From: Vairimorpha ceranae
Lineage: Eukaryota > Microsporidia > Nosematidae
DNA: 12,031 nt
Assembly: GCF_000988165.1 (NCBI RefSeq)
Contig: NW_020169395.1
Coordinates: forward strand, 1 to 12,031
Direction: 5' to 3'
Part shown: piece by piece, positions 1-7,448 of the stretch
Layout of the letters: each line of letters begins with the position of its first letter
How positions within the stretch are numbered: the first letter of the stretch is position 1
Made by a program: the position numbers and the translations under genes
The notes under the pieces: model-generated
Seen by the model: the letters and a program-made list of their open reading frames with translations, nothing else
What the model was told of the DNA's origin: nothing
Databases searched by the model: none

Positions 1-180
1 TGGTATGCTGCGTTGATAATACGCGATGTTGATATTAAGGAAAGAGGAGTTTTCAATACAAGAATGATGAAGCTAATGAAAAAAATTACAAAGGTATAAA
101 AGAATATGCTGAGAAAAGAAAGCTTTCAATGATGTTAAAATGTTCTGAAAGTTTGTGGTGGTGGAATCAGGAAGTGTAAT
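1..180 (+). pseudogene. Coding-like scrap, possible non-LTR retrotransposon fragment
   Basis: Two overlapping frames read as plausible protein. One from base 1 gives about 33 codons, including IIRDVDIKERGVFNTRMM, before a stop. The other, from about 61 to 177, contains KLSMMLKCSESLWWWNQEV followed by two stops. A WWN-E motif followed by basic residues resembles the linker between endonuclease and reverse transcriptase in some LINE-type polyproteins, but the match is short and no endonuclease or RT motif is present. It may equally be the end of a host gene lying left of the window. Family assignment is a guess; only the coding-like character is supported. Confidence 0.2.
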
Positions 181-189
181 AGTTTCTCC

Positions 190-880
190 GAAAAAGAATT
201 AATAAATAAACAATTAAATTATTATTATATATTTAAAAAGAATAATTATTTATAGTGGTTGCCGGAAAGAGTATTCAAATTTTTCCAAAGATTTTTTCAA
301 ACATCAAACAGTAAATCATTCAAAATACTATGTTGATAAAAGATTCAATATTCATAAAATAACATAGAAGTTAACTAGAGCTAAACTGAAAGATCAATAC
401 CCACTAGAAGTATAACATGGAAATTGGTCGATGTATACTTATTAAGATTTATATGTTAAAAAAGAGAAAAGTAACAGCCTCAATGTTTTATTAATATTTA
501 CTTATTAGCTTATTTATTACTTATATATAAATTGAACAGTTTTTTTCAATTTTAAATAAATTACTTTTTAAGACTTCGTCTTACAAGTGTAATTTTATTA
601 AAAAATTGGGGCTAAAAATTTCAACTTTTGAAAATAATAAAAAATTCTGAAAAAAAGCCGACTTAAATCAAATTAAATACTATAAATACGCGTATTTTAA
701 GCAGAAAATGCTTTAAATGTAATAAAACAAACCGAAGCATATAATTTTTGGTAGTAAGATTTTTTAATAAGCTGTGCAAATAATGATATAATTTTAATAA
801 AAATACAATATTAAATTCATAAATAATTAGTACAATCGTAGTCTTTAAACTTGTAGACTATGGTTTAATTTTCATTCATT
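190..880. other. AT-rich non-coding stretch
   Basis: No open frame of useful length and no recognisable protein motif was seen on either strand. The sequence is poly-A/T rich with scattered stops in all frames. It may contain the eroded 5' part of the Merlin copy that follows, but nothing can be aligned by eye. Confidence 0.5.
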
Positions 881-1321
881 TGCCAATTATAGCCAGATTA
901 ATATATATCAATATGGAAACAATTGGCGCAACGATTAATAAGTTCAACCAGAAAGGTGTTTTGTTACTCATTTAGAATTTATTAAACTCGGAGACAAGGG
1001 AAATATAATTAAAATAGACGAGAGTAGGTTTGGAAAACGAAAACATAATCGTGGTCTCCGTGTAAATGTAGTTTGGGGTTTCAAAGTTGTAAAAGATCTA
1101 CATATAAAATAGTGGTCCTGCCTGTTGAAGATAGAAAAAAAAAAGTGTCATTACCTTGCATAAAAGAGTATGTTTATTCACATAGTATCATTTATTCCGA
1201 ATGTTAAAAAGCATATTAAGATCATAATTGTTTCTTTTTAAAGCATTTGACAGTTAATCACAGCATTGGATTTGTAAATTCAATAAATGTTGTTTATAAC
1301 AATACAAATGAAGGGTCTTTT
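880..1321 (+). pseudogene. Merlin (IS1016/ISXO2-like) DDE transposase remnant, copy 1
   Basis: Merlin transposases cut and paste their element using a D-D-E catalytic core. Translating across frames from about 945 gives, in order: an arginine/cysteine-containing segment before the core (PERCFVTHLEF), the family signature KIDESRFGKRKHNRG with the first catalytic Asp at 1017-1019, a PVEDRKKK stretch near 1120, IIYSEC-stop-KAY near 1190 where the usual second Asp is Glu (1199-1201) and the usual Trp is TAA, and HLTVNHSIGFVN near 1240-1280, followed by TNEGSF (Glu at 1310-1312). At least two frame changes and several stops show it is dead. The C-terminal half is missing. It is the first of three + strand copies in a row. 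Confidence 0.8.
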
Positions 1322-1430
1322 CAATGAATATGCCTACCTTTAAAAATATAAAACAAGGGCTAAAAAAATATTATTAATAATTTAATTCAAAAAAGTCTTT
1401 AAAATATCAATATATTCTATTAGTGCTTAA
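1312..1430. repeat. Possible eroded left end of the 2579-3884 Merlin family
   Basis: Bases 1312-1341 match the left terminal repeat at 2578-2607 at about 22 of 30 positions: AGGGTCTTTT is shared exactly, then a diverged decamer, then GCCTAC plus T-rich sequence at the same spacing. The following 70 bases remain visibly similar (TTAATA, TTTA/TTCAAAAAA, TCTTTAAA, TCAATA in the same order). This suggests an old relative of that element begins here and is truncated before 1530. AT-rich chance similarity and overlap with transposase coding sequence (EGSF) limit confidence. Confidence 0.35.
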
Positions 1431-1529
1431 CATAATAGGGGTTTAATAAAATAAAAAATTATAACATAAACTACCAAAGCTCAAGCCATCTAATATCATT
1501 TTTTAACATTTTTCTTAATTACATGTGGT

Positions 1530-1995
1530 TTTAACGACGATGGTACACGAAAAGTCTTTAAAAATAATGAATCCACTTCTTTTAAGCGCAATTATATAGG
1601 GGGCGGTTCAGAGACCAGCAATGGTATATTGGAGGTATCGAAAGAGATATAAAAATGCTTTATTGGTAAAGTCGAAAATAGAAACAGTAATACAATAACT
1701 AATGTAAACTAAATTATGTTCTTTCTGGCCCCTTGATAATTACAGATAAATGAACATACAAGAAATCTATAAGTAATTGCACAACATTAATCGTTTAAGC
1801 GTTAAACATAATGTTACTTTTGTTGATTTAAATAATCCTTCAATACATACTCAGAATATCGAAGGTCTATGGTCTCGTTCTAAATATTTTTAATATAAAG
1901 AAAGACTATAACAGTTGAGAAAGAGTTTATATATCTATTACAGTTTATCTGGTAACATATCGTAGAAAAGCGCTTACGTATGTCTTTTCTAGTTA
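1530..1995 (+). pseudogene. Merlin DDE transposase remnant, copy 2 on the + strand
   Basis: Cross-frame translation recovers a Merlin core. NNESTSFKRNYIGGG near 1563-1607 corresponds to the IDES-F-KR-YNRG signature, with the catalytic Asp read as Asn (1566-1568). Next come GGIERD near 1632, VENRNSNTIT near 1673, and LIITDK-TGA-TYK near 1735 with the second Asp at 1745-1747 and the expected Trp as a stop. SVKHNVTFVDLNN then HTQNIEGLWSRSK (Glu at 1861-1863) is uninterrupted at about 1800-1885. A final YLLQFIW-stop-HIVEK around 1936-1970 fits the usual C-terminal YL-EF-WR block. It covers nearly the whole catalytic domain but has several frameshifts and stops. No terminal repeats were found around it. 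Confidence 0.8.
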
Positions 1996-2169
1996 TATCA
2001 CTTCGACATGATACAATCAATTAAATATCTTTATTAATTTTTACCCTTTAAGCAACAAATTTTCAATAGCAGCTTGAAATTTTAAAAGTAGCTTAAAATT
2101 TACATTCATCTATCTTCTTGGCTCTATACAATACTCCCTTTAGGCAAATAAATAGGCCGACGACTATAA

Positions 2170-2578
2170 GCCAACATTTGCTAGAAAAATCATCAGAGCA
2201 TCGGGCCCCCTCGTACCGTTAGACATTCAGATTGGTGGCAAAGATGTAATTGTCGAGATTTATGAAAGCAAATTTGGTAAGCGCAAGTATAATAAATGCA
2301 GTAGACTCGGGGATGGTAGAAAGGACAGAAAATATGAACATTGTCCTACCACCTGTTAAAAATGTGATAAGGCTACTCATCACGCCTTAATTCGACTTTA
2401 TGTAAAACAAGGAAGTTTTTTTATACTGATTGTTGGAAAGGATATGAAGGATTAAATGATCTAGGAGACACACATCTTACAGTTAATCATGGCAAGCATT
2501 TTGAAGATTCTACTAGGAAGTTTATACAAACACATTTAAAGGCAGCTGGTCTACAATTAAAAGAGTGATGCCAATATA
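2170..2578 (+). pseudogene. Merlin DDE transposase remnant, copy 3 on the + strand
   Basis: An open frame from about 2179 reads IIRASGPLV, then IGGKDVIVEIYESKFGKRKY, the Merlin signature in which the first catalytic Asp is Tyr (TAT, 2261-2263). After a degraded middle, TDCWKGY appears with the second Asp at 2428-2430, then DTHLTVNHGKHFEDSTRKF. A one-base frame change leads into YTNTFKGSWSTIKRVMP, in which the expected catalytic Glu is Lys (AAA, 2538-2540). The frame stops at 2576-2578, exactly where the next element begins. The codons PRVRNRNKRTIKP at 3885-3925 could be its displaced C-terminus, consistent with interruption by that element. Two of three catalytic residues are lost. Confidence 0.8.
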
Positions 2579-2609
2579 GGGTCTTTTAGCGCAACTTGCC
2601 TACATTTTT
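2579..2609 (+). repeat. Left terminal inverted repeat of the 2579-3884 element
   Basis: About 31 bp, pairing with the complement of 3854-3884 with mismatches at positions 5, 8 and in the tail (T versus A before ACATTTTT). The core AGCGCAACTTGCC is identical in both ends. Confidence 0.85.
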
Positions 2610-2699
2610 TTAAAAAAAATAAAAAAAAGTTAATAGTTTATTTCAAAAAATATCTTTAAAGTTTCAATAATGACTTCTCTAAAATTACTAAAAGGTGCA

Positions 2700-3420
2700 T
2701 TAAGTAAGCATTTTTGTTTAAAAGTATATTAATATTATTTCTGGCCACACCAGACTCTTTTCATATTGAGCTTTTCATATGCGACCAAAATCCTTCAATA
2801 TTGTTTGTGTGTGTACCATCTTCAACTTTAAGTCTAGTAGAATAATTAACTACATAGTGGTGTAAATTAAGTTGAGAATCTACTGATGGATTCTTATCAG
2901 TAAACAGTATGCTTTTTTCATGTATAAATTCATAAAAGGCGGATTTTAAAGAAACAATAGTTTTATCTGAAATTCTTAATATAAAAAAAAAATTTCGAAG
3001 TTCTATCTACACCACCCAAAATCAAATGGGTATCAGCAACATTTCATCTGAACTAGTTAGATTTCTGTTTATTTTACACATTTTTAAATGACACTTTCAT
3101 CAACTTTAACTAGTATTTGATCATTATCCGCTAGTATTGGCCTGCGAGATAAAAATACTTTACAGCAAGCTAACAATAAAGATTTATATCTCAAAAAAAT
3201 TGTGTCTATCAAACACAAAAACCGATTTTTTGTTGTAATTACAATCATTCATCAAAAGAAAAATCAATTGTATGACAACTGTATTTGGCGGTTTGCTTTG
3301 AAAAAGAGAATGTCTTTTTTTACATCCTCTTTTTAAACACCTTTATACAAACTTAGTGATACAAGTTACAAAGTGACCAACATACAATCTATATTACAGA
3401 AATTACAACTTGTTGTCAAA
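2700..3420 (-). pseudogene. Merlin DDE transposase of the 2579-3884 element
   Basis: Read on the minus strand from about 3340 leftward. A Cys/basic segment (RGCKKRHSLFQS, about 3295-3345) corresponds to the N-terminal zinc-binding region. ILADNDQILVKVDES carries the first Asp at 3109-3111. Next come HLILGGVDRTSK near 3020, FIHEKSILFTDKN with the second Asp at 2896-2898, LHHYVVNYSTRLKVEDG, and THTNNIEGFWSHMKS with Glu at 2794-2796. Spacing of about 71 and 34 residues between catalytic positions suits the family. The stretch from 2940 down to 2770 is one clean frame, while the N-terminal half has several stops and frame changes. All three catalytic residues survive, unlike the neighbouring copies, so this is probably a younger insertion, but it cannot encode an intact protein. 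Confidence 0.8.
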
Positions 3421-3424
3421 AAAA

Positions 3425-3774
3425 TATGCTGTTTGTCAGCAAAAATCTTTTAAATATCATGACATTAGTAAAAATTTGTTCATTAAAACCAACATGCACA
3501 TAAGGGTATAAAAAATTATTTTTAAAATAAAAAAGCTAAACAACATTAATTATATTTTTTCTTTAAAAAAGTTCTATTTTTTTATTACAAATCAAATATA
3601 TAATTATAAAATTTAAAAAAAACTCAAGAGAAGCGCATTACTAAAGACAAATAAAATTGAAAAGTATTCAAGACAACGTCCGATTCATTTAATAATAGGG
3701 CATTTTGTAAAAAAAACTTGATTTCTGATATTTGCATTTAATCTCGATTAATATGCTTGTTTTGAACTGTATGC
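3425..3774. other. AT-rich leader of the 2579-3884 transposon
   Basis: This non-coding stretch lies between the transposase N-terminus and the fold-back at the right end, so it is the 5' leader of the minus-strand gene. No open frame or specific motif was recognised beyond TA-rich runs that could serve as promoter sequence. Confidence 0.45.
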
Positions 3775-3881
3775 TTTTCTAGCAAAATTTGCCTACATTT
3801 TTGTTTTTACATTTTACATGCTTATTTTTTTAACTCCTATTTCTCCCGAAAACAAAAATGTTGGCAAGTTGCGCTAGAAAA
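3775..3881. repeat. Subterminal fold-back: internal TIR copy facing the right TIR
   Basis: Bases 3775-3807 (TTTTCTAGC, AAAATTTGCC, TACATTTTTGTTTT) pair with the complement of 3849-3881 at 29 of 33 positions without gaps, with a 41-base spacer. The internal arm has the same orientation as the left TIR. A long hairpin can therefore form at the transposase 5' end of the element. Bases 3854-3884 are the true right TIR. Confidence 0.8.
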
Positions 3882-3884
3882 CCC

Positions 3885-4094
3885 CCCGAGTAAGAAACAG
3901 AAATAAAAGAACAATTAAACCTATCTGAATCTACTTATGTTTTCTAGACAACATATTAGTGATAGATTCTCAAAGATGATTCAACTTTTACTAAATAAAT
4001 AAAAATTAAATATTCTTATATTCCAATATATTTAAATATTAAAAATCGCACAAAAAAAGAAGTAAAAAATATTACTTCTTCTTTATCTTTTGTT
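3885..4094. other. Spacer between Merlin and gypsy elements
   Basis: Bases 3885-3925 may encode the displaced C-terminus of the + strand Merlin remnant (PRVRNRNKRTIKP then a stop). The rest is AT-rich. A perfect 9-bp inverted repeat, AAGAAGTAA at 4057-4065 and TTACTTCTT at 4072-4080 with a 6-base loop, followed by a T-rich run, could form a small hairpin of unknown role. Confidence 0.4.
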
Positions 4095-4095
4095 C

Positions 4096-4100
4096 CCCCC
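4096..4100. repeat. Target site duplication, left (CCCCC)
   Basis: CCCCC lies directly outside the 3' LTR and matches 7444-7448. The run is six C here, so the exact edge is ambiguous by one base. Confidence 0.65.
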
Positions 4101-4150
4101 TATTATGATTTATAAGTTAAGAGTTATTTATTTATAATATTTTTGTAACA
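4101..4150 (-). repeat. 3' LTR of the gypsy element (50 bp)
   Basis: On the minus strand it starts TGTTACAAAAATATTATAAA and ends AAATCATAATA. It aligns with the 45-bp copy at 7399-7443: the first 20 bases differ at one position and the last block (AAGTT to the end) at two, with a 5-7-base central difference. Similarity stops sharply at both edges. The terminal CA is TA here, a single change from the other copy. Confidence 0.85.
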
Positions 4151-4160
4151 TTCTTCCGCC
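4151..4160 (-). promoter_or_regulatory. Candidate polypurine tract
   Basis: On the minus strand GGCGGAAGAA lies immediately before the 3' LTR, where the plus-strand primer of an LTR retrotransposon is expected. Nine of ten bases are purines. It is short and assigned mainly by position. Confidence 0.5.
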
Positions 4161-4181
4161 AAGTCAATAAACCCCTTTTAT

Positions 4182-4900
4182 TTACGGCCTTGGCTAGTCG
4201 TAATGTCTCTTTGTGCTTTTATTATTATCTAGTCCAATTTTACACGCGTCTTTTCCAATTTCCTCTTCTATCTTACCTACTCTTTCATATTTAGGTTGTC
4301 CTTTAAATTTATGTATTTCGTTTTTTATCAGCACGTTGTCTTCTATTTTGTATTTATTTTCCTTTTCTCCTTTATTCCTTTTTTCTTTATACTTTAAAGC
4401 ATTTTGGAACTGTGCCTTTTCGCCTTTATCTTATTTTCTTTCTTTCTTTCTTTCTTTCTTCCTTCCTTGCTTCTTCTGGTGTCATATCCACGCTACAATG
4501 GTGTACGTTATTGTAAACGTTTAATACACCGTCTACTCTATCAATTAGGATGATAATTGAGGGATGTTTATTAATTCCTTCTAATATTGTTCTGTTAAAA
4601 CATTCGATTTTGCCATTTGATTGATGATAAGGTTGTGTGTCTTATTATGTCGTTAATTTTACACCATTCCAAGACTTATTTGCTAACATTCTCTTTCGCA
4701 GAATCACATATTAATCTTTTAATATTTATTTGTTCTTTTACTTTTGCTAAAAAACTTACAATATTCTCCAAGTTTCTATTTCTCAATACTTCTGCGAATC
4801 CATATCTACTAGAAAAATCTATCGCCGTAATAATATATTTATTCTCATAAGGTCCTATGGTATAAAAATTAACCTTTTCTCCTACCTCATAGGAGTTAAT
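4182..4900 (-). pseudogene. Gypsy integrase, DDE core and C-terminal domain
   Basis: Integrase inserts the cDNA into the host chromosome. On the minus strand the core reads YENKYIITAIDFSSRYGFAE with the first Asp near 4815-4820, IKRLICDSAKEN with the second Asp near 4700, and after one frame change PYHQSNGKIECFNRTILEG with Glu at about 4603-4605. The D1-D2 gap is only about 38 residues and D2-E about 32, shorter than the common retroviral spacing. VYNNVHHCSVDMTPEEARK follows, then an Lys/Glu-rich stretch encoded by a TTTC repeat, then a C-terminal domain (IEDNVLIKNEIHKFKG and KRHYD-stop-PRP) ending at TAA 4182-4184, 31 bases before the 3' LTR. Frame changes and stops make it non-functional despite the retained triad. 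Confidence 0.88.
4435..4468. repeat. TTTC microsatellite inside the integrase gene
   Basis: An imperfect run of TTTC/TTCC repeats. On the coding minus strand it gives alternating Glu, Arg and Lys codons (EERKKERK) in the linker between the DDE core and the C-terminal domain. It probably expanded by slippage, in or after the life of the element. Confidence 0.8.
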
Positions 4901-5584
4901 TTAATGTGAGTTATTAACTTTAATTAGATTGTATAATTTACATTCTACACAATTACTTAATACTTCTTTTATTAGTTGATACGATACTTGATCTTTGTGT
5001 GCCTTATTGTATTTCTCACAGATTATTCTAGCACCCCGATGCACTATTTGTTTATAGAAGTTTAAGATTGCTTTTTTCTTTTCTTTTTCTATAGTATCTT
5101 TAATTATGTTAATGTGATGTGTTTGAGTTATTCTGCTTAGTCCATCTACATGAGTTATTTTCCGTCCTTGTCTACATTCAACTTTTAAACTGAAGAGCTG
5201 AATTCTTTCGATCCAGTGTTCAATTCTTTTTGAGCGCAGTGTTCCGCGGTCATCTAACGCTTTAAGAGCTTTATGGTCTGTTATCAATTTAAATTCTCTT
5301 TCTAGTAAAAAGTATTTGAAATGCTCCATTGCACACAGTTCTGCTAGCATTTTTTTTTCACTTATCGAATAATTGCGCTCTGCGCTTCCTAATTTACGTG
5401 AAGCAAATGCGACCGGCAAACTATCTCCATCAAACTCTTGACATAGAACTGCTCCGATACCTACATTGAAGACATCTGTTTCTTTTATAAATTTCTTTTC
5501 AAAATCCGGTTGTTGTAACACTGTGCCCCTATTAGTAGCTCTTTTGGTGTATTGGAAGCTTTTTCGCAATTGCATGTCATTCAA
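4901..5584 (-). pseudogene. Gypsy RNase H and integrase zinc-finger segment
   Basis: This is the longest uninterrupted frame of the element, 227 codons. The RNase H domain (about residues 25-150) degrades RNA in the RNA-DNA hybrid. It shows TDVFNVGIGAVLCQ (usually TDAS), LPVAFASRKLGSAERNYS, EKKMLAELCAMEHFKYFL, ITDHKALKAL, the RI-HWIERIQLFS block and the closing HVDGLSR. An integrase N-terminal HHCC finger follows (HRGARIICEKYNKAHKDQ, then NCVECKLYN). There is no independent gene start: the Met at 5584 is internal to pol, and RT lies directly upstream in other frames. Being open over 680 bases, it is the best preserved part of the element. Confidence 0.92.
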
Positions 5585-5589
5585 ATTTA

Positions 5590-6480
5590 ATATTCTTTTT
5601 TGTCAGTCTAAGCAATGGTTCTTGGATCGCAGCGCAATTTTTTATGAACTTTCTATAATAATTTACTATTCCCAAAAACATTTTACCTCGTCTGAATTAT
5701 TTTGTTGTGGATACTTAATTATCTATACATGGTAAAATCATATCGCCTATCAACACGTGTCCCAAAAACTTTATTTCTGTAACTGCATATATTGTTTTTT
5801 TGGCCATGATATTGTTCTTAATTGGCGTTTTAACAACATTTTTAAACGCTTGATCATGCTCTTCTCTCGTTTTCCGAAAATTAATATGTCATCCACATAA
5901 ACGTTCAACATTTTTAAATAAATTCTTGTAACATGTTATCTATAACTCTTTGAAAAATGGCCGGAGAGTTTTTGAACCCCATGAGCATTCTAGTCCACTC
6001 ATATAGTCTATTTTTTATTCTAAATGCTGTCTTGCGACAATTTTGTTCGTTTATTCTAATTTAAAAGAATCCTTTTTTAAATTGATTTTTGATCCTTTAG
6101 TTTATAAATGATCTCATCTATGTTAGGCAAAGAATATCTGTCTAGTTTTGCTAATTTATTAAGCCTTATCAGATTTGTTGTTAAGCGTATACTTCCATCT
6201 GTTTTCATCACTGGTCTGACGTTATTAAACCAGGCATATTGGCTTGGTCTGATGTATTCAACTTTTAGTAGTCTCTTTACTTCCTCTTCTATTTTTTCCT
6301 CATAGGCTTGCGGCAACTTATATTGTTTGATTACAACATTCCTTCCTTATTCAGTTTCAGTCTTTAATTTTCAGCTCAAATTTTCTCCCTTTTTCTTTGA
6401 ACAGTTCTTCCAGTGGCGAATCAATAGTGTCGTCTTCTGTTTTATTTTCTTTTTTCATTATTGGGTTAGTTGATCAATCT
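5590..6480 (-). pseudogene. Gypsy reverse transcriptase, broken
   Basis: RT copies the element RNA into DNA. On the minus strand it begins near 6440 with SPLEELFKEKGRKFELKIK, then an open stretch (6316-6077) with EEEVKRLLKVEYIRPSQYAW, VRPVMKTDGSIRLTTNLIRL and DRYSLPNIDEIIYKLKDQK, the usual fingers-palm entry. The next expected block, motif A with its catalytic Asp (LDL followed by GF), is absent: the frame goes to FKKGFF and RINEQNCRKTAFRIK near 6070-6020. MLMGFKNSPAIFQRVIDNML is intact near 5990-5935, and the catalytic YVDD lies at 5888-5899 followed by ILIFGK. FLGHVL and FLGIVNYYRKFIKNCAAIQ close the thumb region near 5760 and 5640. At least five frame changes or stops are present. Confidence 0.92.
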
Positions 6481-6484
6481 CTTC

Positions 6485-6730
6485 CCACTATAATTATAAA
6501 ATTTTCTCTTTTAGGAAGTATATAAAAGATTTCTTCATAGATATTTTTTTTGATAAAAAAAATTTATTTTTGTACTTCTGAAATCAAAAATTTTTCATTA
6601 AAACATGAAAATCTCTCTCACTTCTGATTAAGTTTACAAATGTCTAACTTCAATTTTTTCCGTTACTATTTTCGATATCTAGTTTTCCTTTGCTCCTGTG
6701 TCAAGCAATACTAAAAAATTGTTTCTTTTT
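6485..6730 (-). pseudogene. Gypsy aspartic protease remnant
   Basis: The retroviral-type protease would cleave the Gag-Pol precursor. On the minus strand NNFLVLLDTGAKEN contains the active-site LLDTGA at 6691-6708, followed by a stop, then ISKIVTEKIE. Near 6490-6510, FIIIVGRD resembles the C-terminal hydrophobic-GRD motif of these proteases. The intervening flap region is degraded. It lies between gag and RT, where gypsy elements carry it. Confidence 0.75.
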
Positions 6731-6764
6731 ATACGTACGTAATTATTTTTATTTAATAATTATT

Positions 6765-7343
6765 CTGTTTCAGCAATATTAACTCTTTTTGATCGCTGTT
6801 TTTTAAGTGCTTCTCCTCTTCTTTAAATATATTATTTTTCTTATTAACAACCCCTTTCTCCTTCCTGTTCACTCAAGCTTGATACAATTCATCACCTATT
6901 GCACTTCCCCTTTACTTTATCGTAAAGCGTTTTGATGAATTTCTTTTTACCACAAATCGCCAATCTTATTTCTGTAATGCTTTTCATTAGTCCTTTCTTT
7001 AAAATTTTCAAAATAATGTCTTCTTTTGGTTTCGGCTGTTTTCCTCCTTTTTCCATTTTTTTAAAAATTTAAATGCAGATTCTTCTTTTTTCTGTTTAAT
7101 ATCTAAAAAATTTCGTCGTAATAGTCCTTCCAATGTTTCTAAAGCCTCTTCTTTCTATGTTTCATAAGACAAATCATTCACATTTTTAGATTTAAATCCC
7201 TCTTGATGCCACCGAACAAGCATATCATCTCCTTGGGACAGCATACTATATATTTTTTCTTTATCAGACGTTTTATCAAATCCAAGGTTATACTCTTTTC
7301 TTGATATATCTAGTTCAAGATTCTCCGTAGATATTTTATCCAA
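6765..7343 (-). pseudogene. Gypsy gag with one in-frame stop and eroded zinc knuckle
   Basis: Gag forms the particle that packages the element RNA. A single minus-strand frame runs from about 7349 to 6892 with only one TAG, at 7155-7157. Before it are YNLGFDKTSDKEKIYSMLSQ and GDDMLVRWHQEGFKSKNVND; after it KEEALETLEGLLRRNFLDIK, a lysine-rich linker, and ITEIRLAICGKKKFIKTLYD. KCNR then a stop, followed in another frame by DELYQA and VNRKEKGVVNKKNN, looks like a damaged CCHC zinc knuckle. No ATG begins the frame; a TTG occupies the likely start. Identification rests on position, charge pattern and the Cys motif, since gag sequences are poorly conserved. Confidence 0.75.
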
Positions 7344-7389
7344 TCTTGATTAAATTTCTTTTAACTTATCTCAATAATTTTGATTTTTT

Positions 7390-7398
7390 TTTCCACCA
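7390..7398 (-). promoter_or_regulatory. Primer binding site of the gypsy element
   Basis: On the minus strand TGGTGGAAA follows the 5' LTR with no gap. It is complementary to a tRNA 3' end of ...TTTCCA-CCA, the usual minus-strand primer type. The tRNA was not identified. Confidence 0.7.
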
Positions 7399-7443
7399 TG
7401 TTATGATTTTTAAGTTGGGGGGTTTTATAATATTTCTGTAACA
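7399..7443 (-). repeat. 5' LTR of the gypsy element (45 bp)
   Basis: On the minus strand it starts TGTTACAGAAATATTATAAA and ends AAAAATCATAACA, giving TG...CA ends and a 5-bp terminal inverted repeat (TGTTA/TAACA). A CCCCCC run in the middle is absent from the 4101-4150 copy, which has an A/T-rich insert instead. Confidence 0.85.
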
Positions 7444-7448
7444 CCCCC
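7444..7448. repeat. Target site duplication, right (CCCCC)
   Basis: CCCCC lies directly outside the 5' LTR and matches 4096-4100, the 5-bp length normal for Ty3/gypsy integrases. Confidence 0.65.

Larger units (their letters stand above)
2579..3884 (-). mobile_element. Merlin-type DNA transposon with TIRs, about 1.3 kb
   Basis: The left end (2579-2609) starts GGGTCTTTTAGCGCAACTTG and the complement of the right end (3854-3884) starts GGGTTTTCTAGCGCAACTTG. The repeats agree at about 28 of 31 positions. A Merlin transposase lies inside on the minus strand, so the right end is its 5' side. An extra TIR-like copy at 3775-3807 faces the right TIR. No 8-bp target duplication is visible (CCAATATA at left, CCCGAGTA at right), so flanks have eroded or the true ends lie a few bases away. 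It directly abuts the 3' end of the preceding + strand transposase remnant and probably inserted into it. Confidence 0.8.
4101..7443 (-). mobile_element. Ty3/gypsy LTR retrotransposon, dead, with very short LTRs
   Basis: Read on the minus strand, this 3,343-bp element has the full gypsy order: 5' LTR (7399-7443), primer binding site, gag, aspartic protease, reverse transcriptase, RNase H, integrase with zinc finger, DDE core and C-terminal domain, a short purine-rich tract, and 3' LTR (4101-4150). CCCCC lies directly outside both LTRs (4096-4100 and 7444-7448) as a 5-bp target duplication, the length usual for gypsy elements. The coding part is shorter than typical for the family and broken by many stops and frameshifts, so it is non-autonomous. 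RT motif A seems deleted, while the integrase D, D and E remain. Confidence 0.9.

Noticed and set aside
4435..4468. TTTC run as a regulatory polypyrimidine tract or splice signal
   Set aside because: It lies within integrase coding sequence of the opposite strand and reads as Glu/Arg/Lys codons; slippage is sufficient.
4213..4850. Two + strand open frames, 103 and 77 codons, rich in Phe, Leu and Ser
   Set aside because: They are antisense to the gypsy integrase, which has clear motifs; the composition simply mirrors Lys/Glu-rich coding on the other strand.
5466..6305. + strand open frames at 5466-5735 and 6108-6305
   Set aside because: Both are antisense shadows of the gypsy RNase H and RT.
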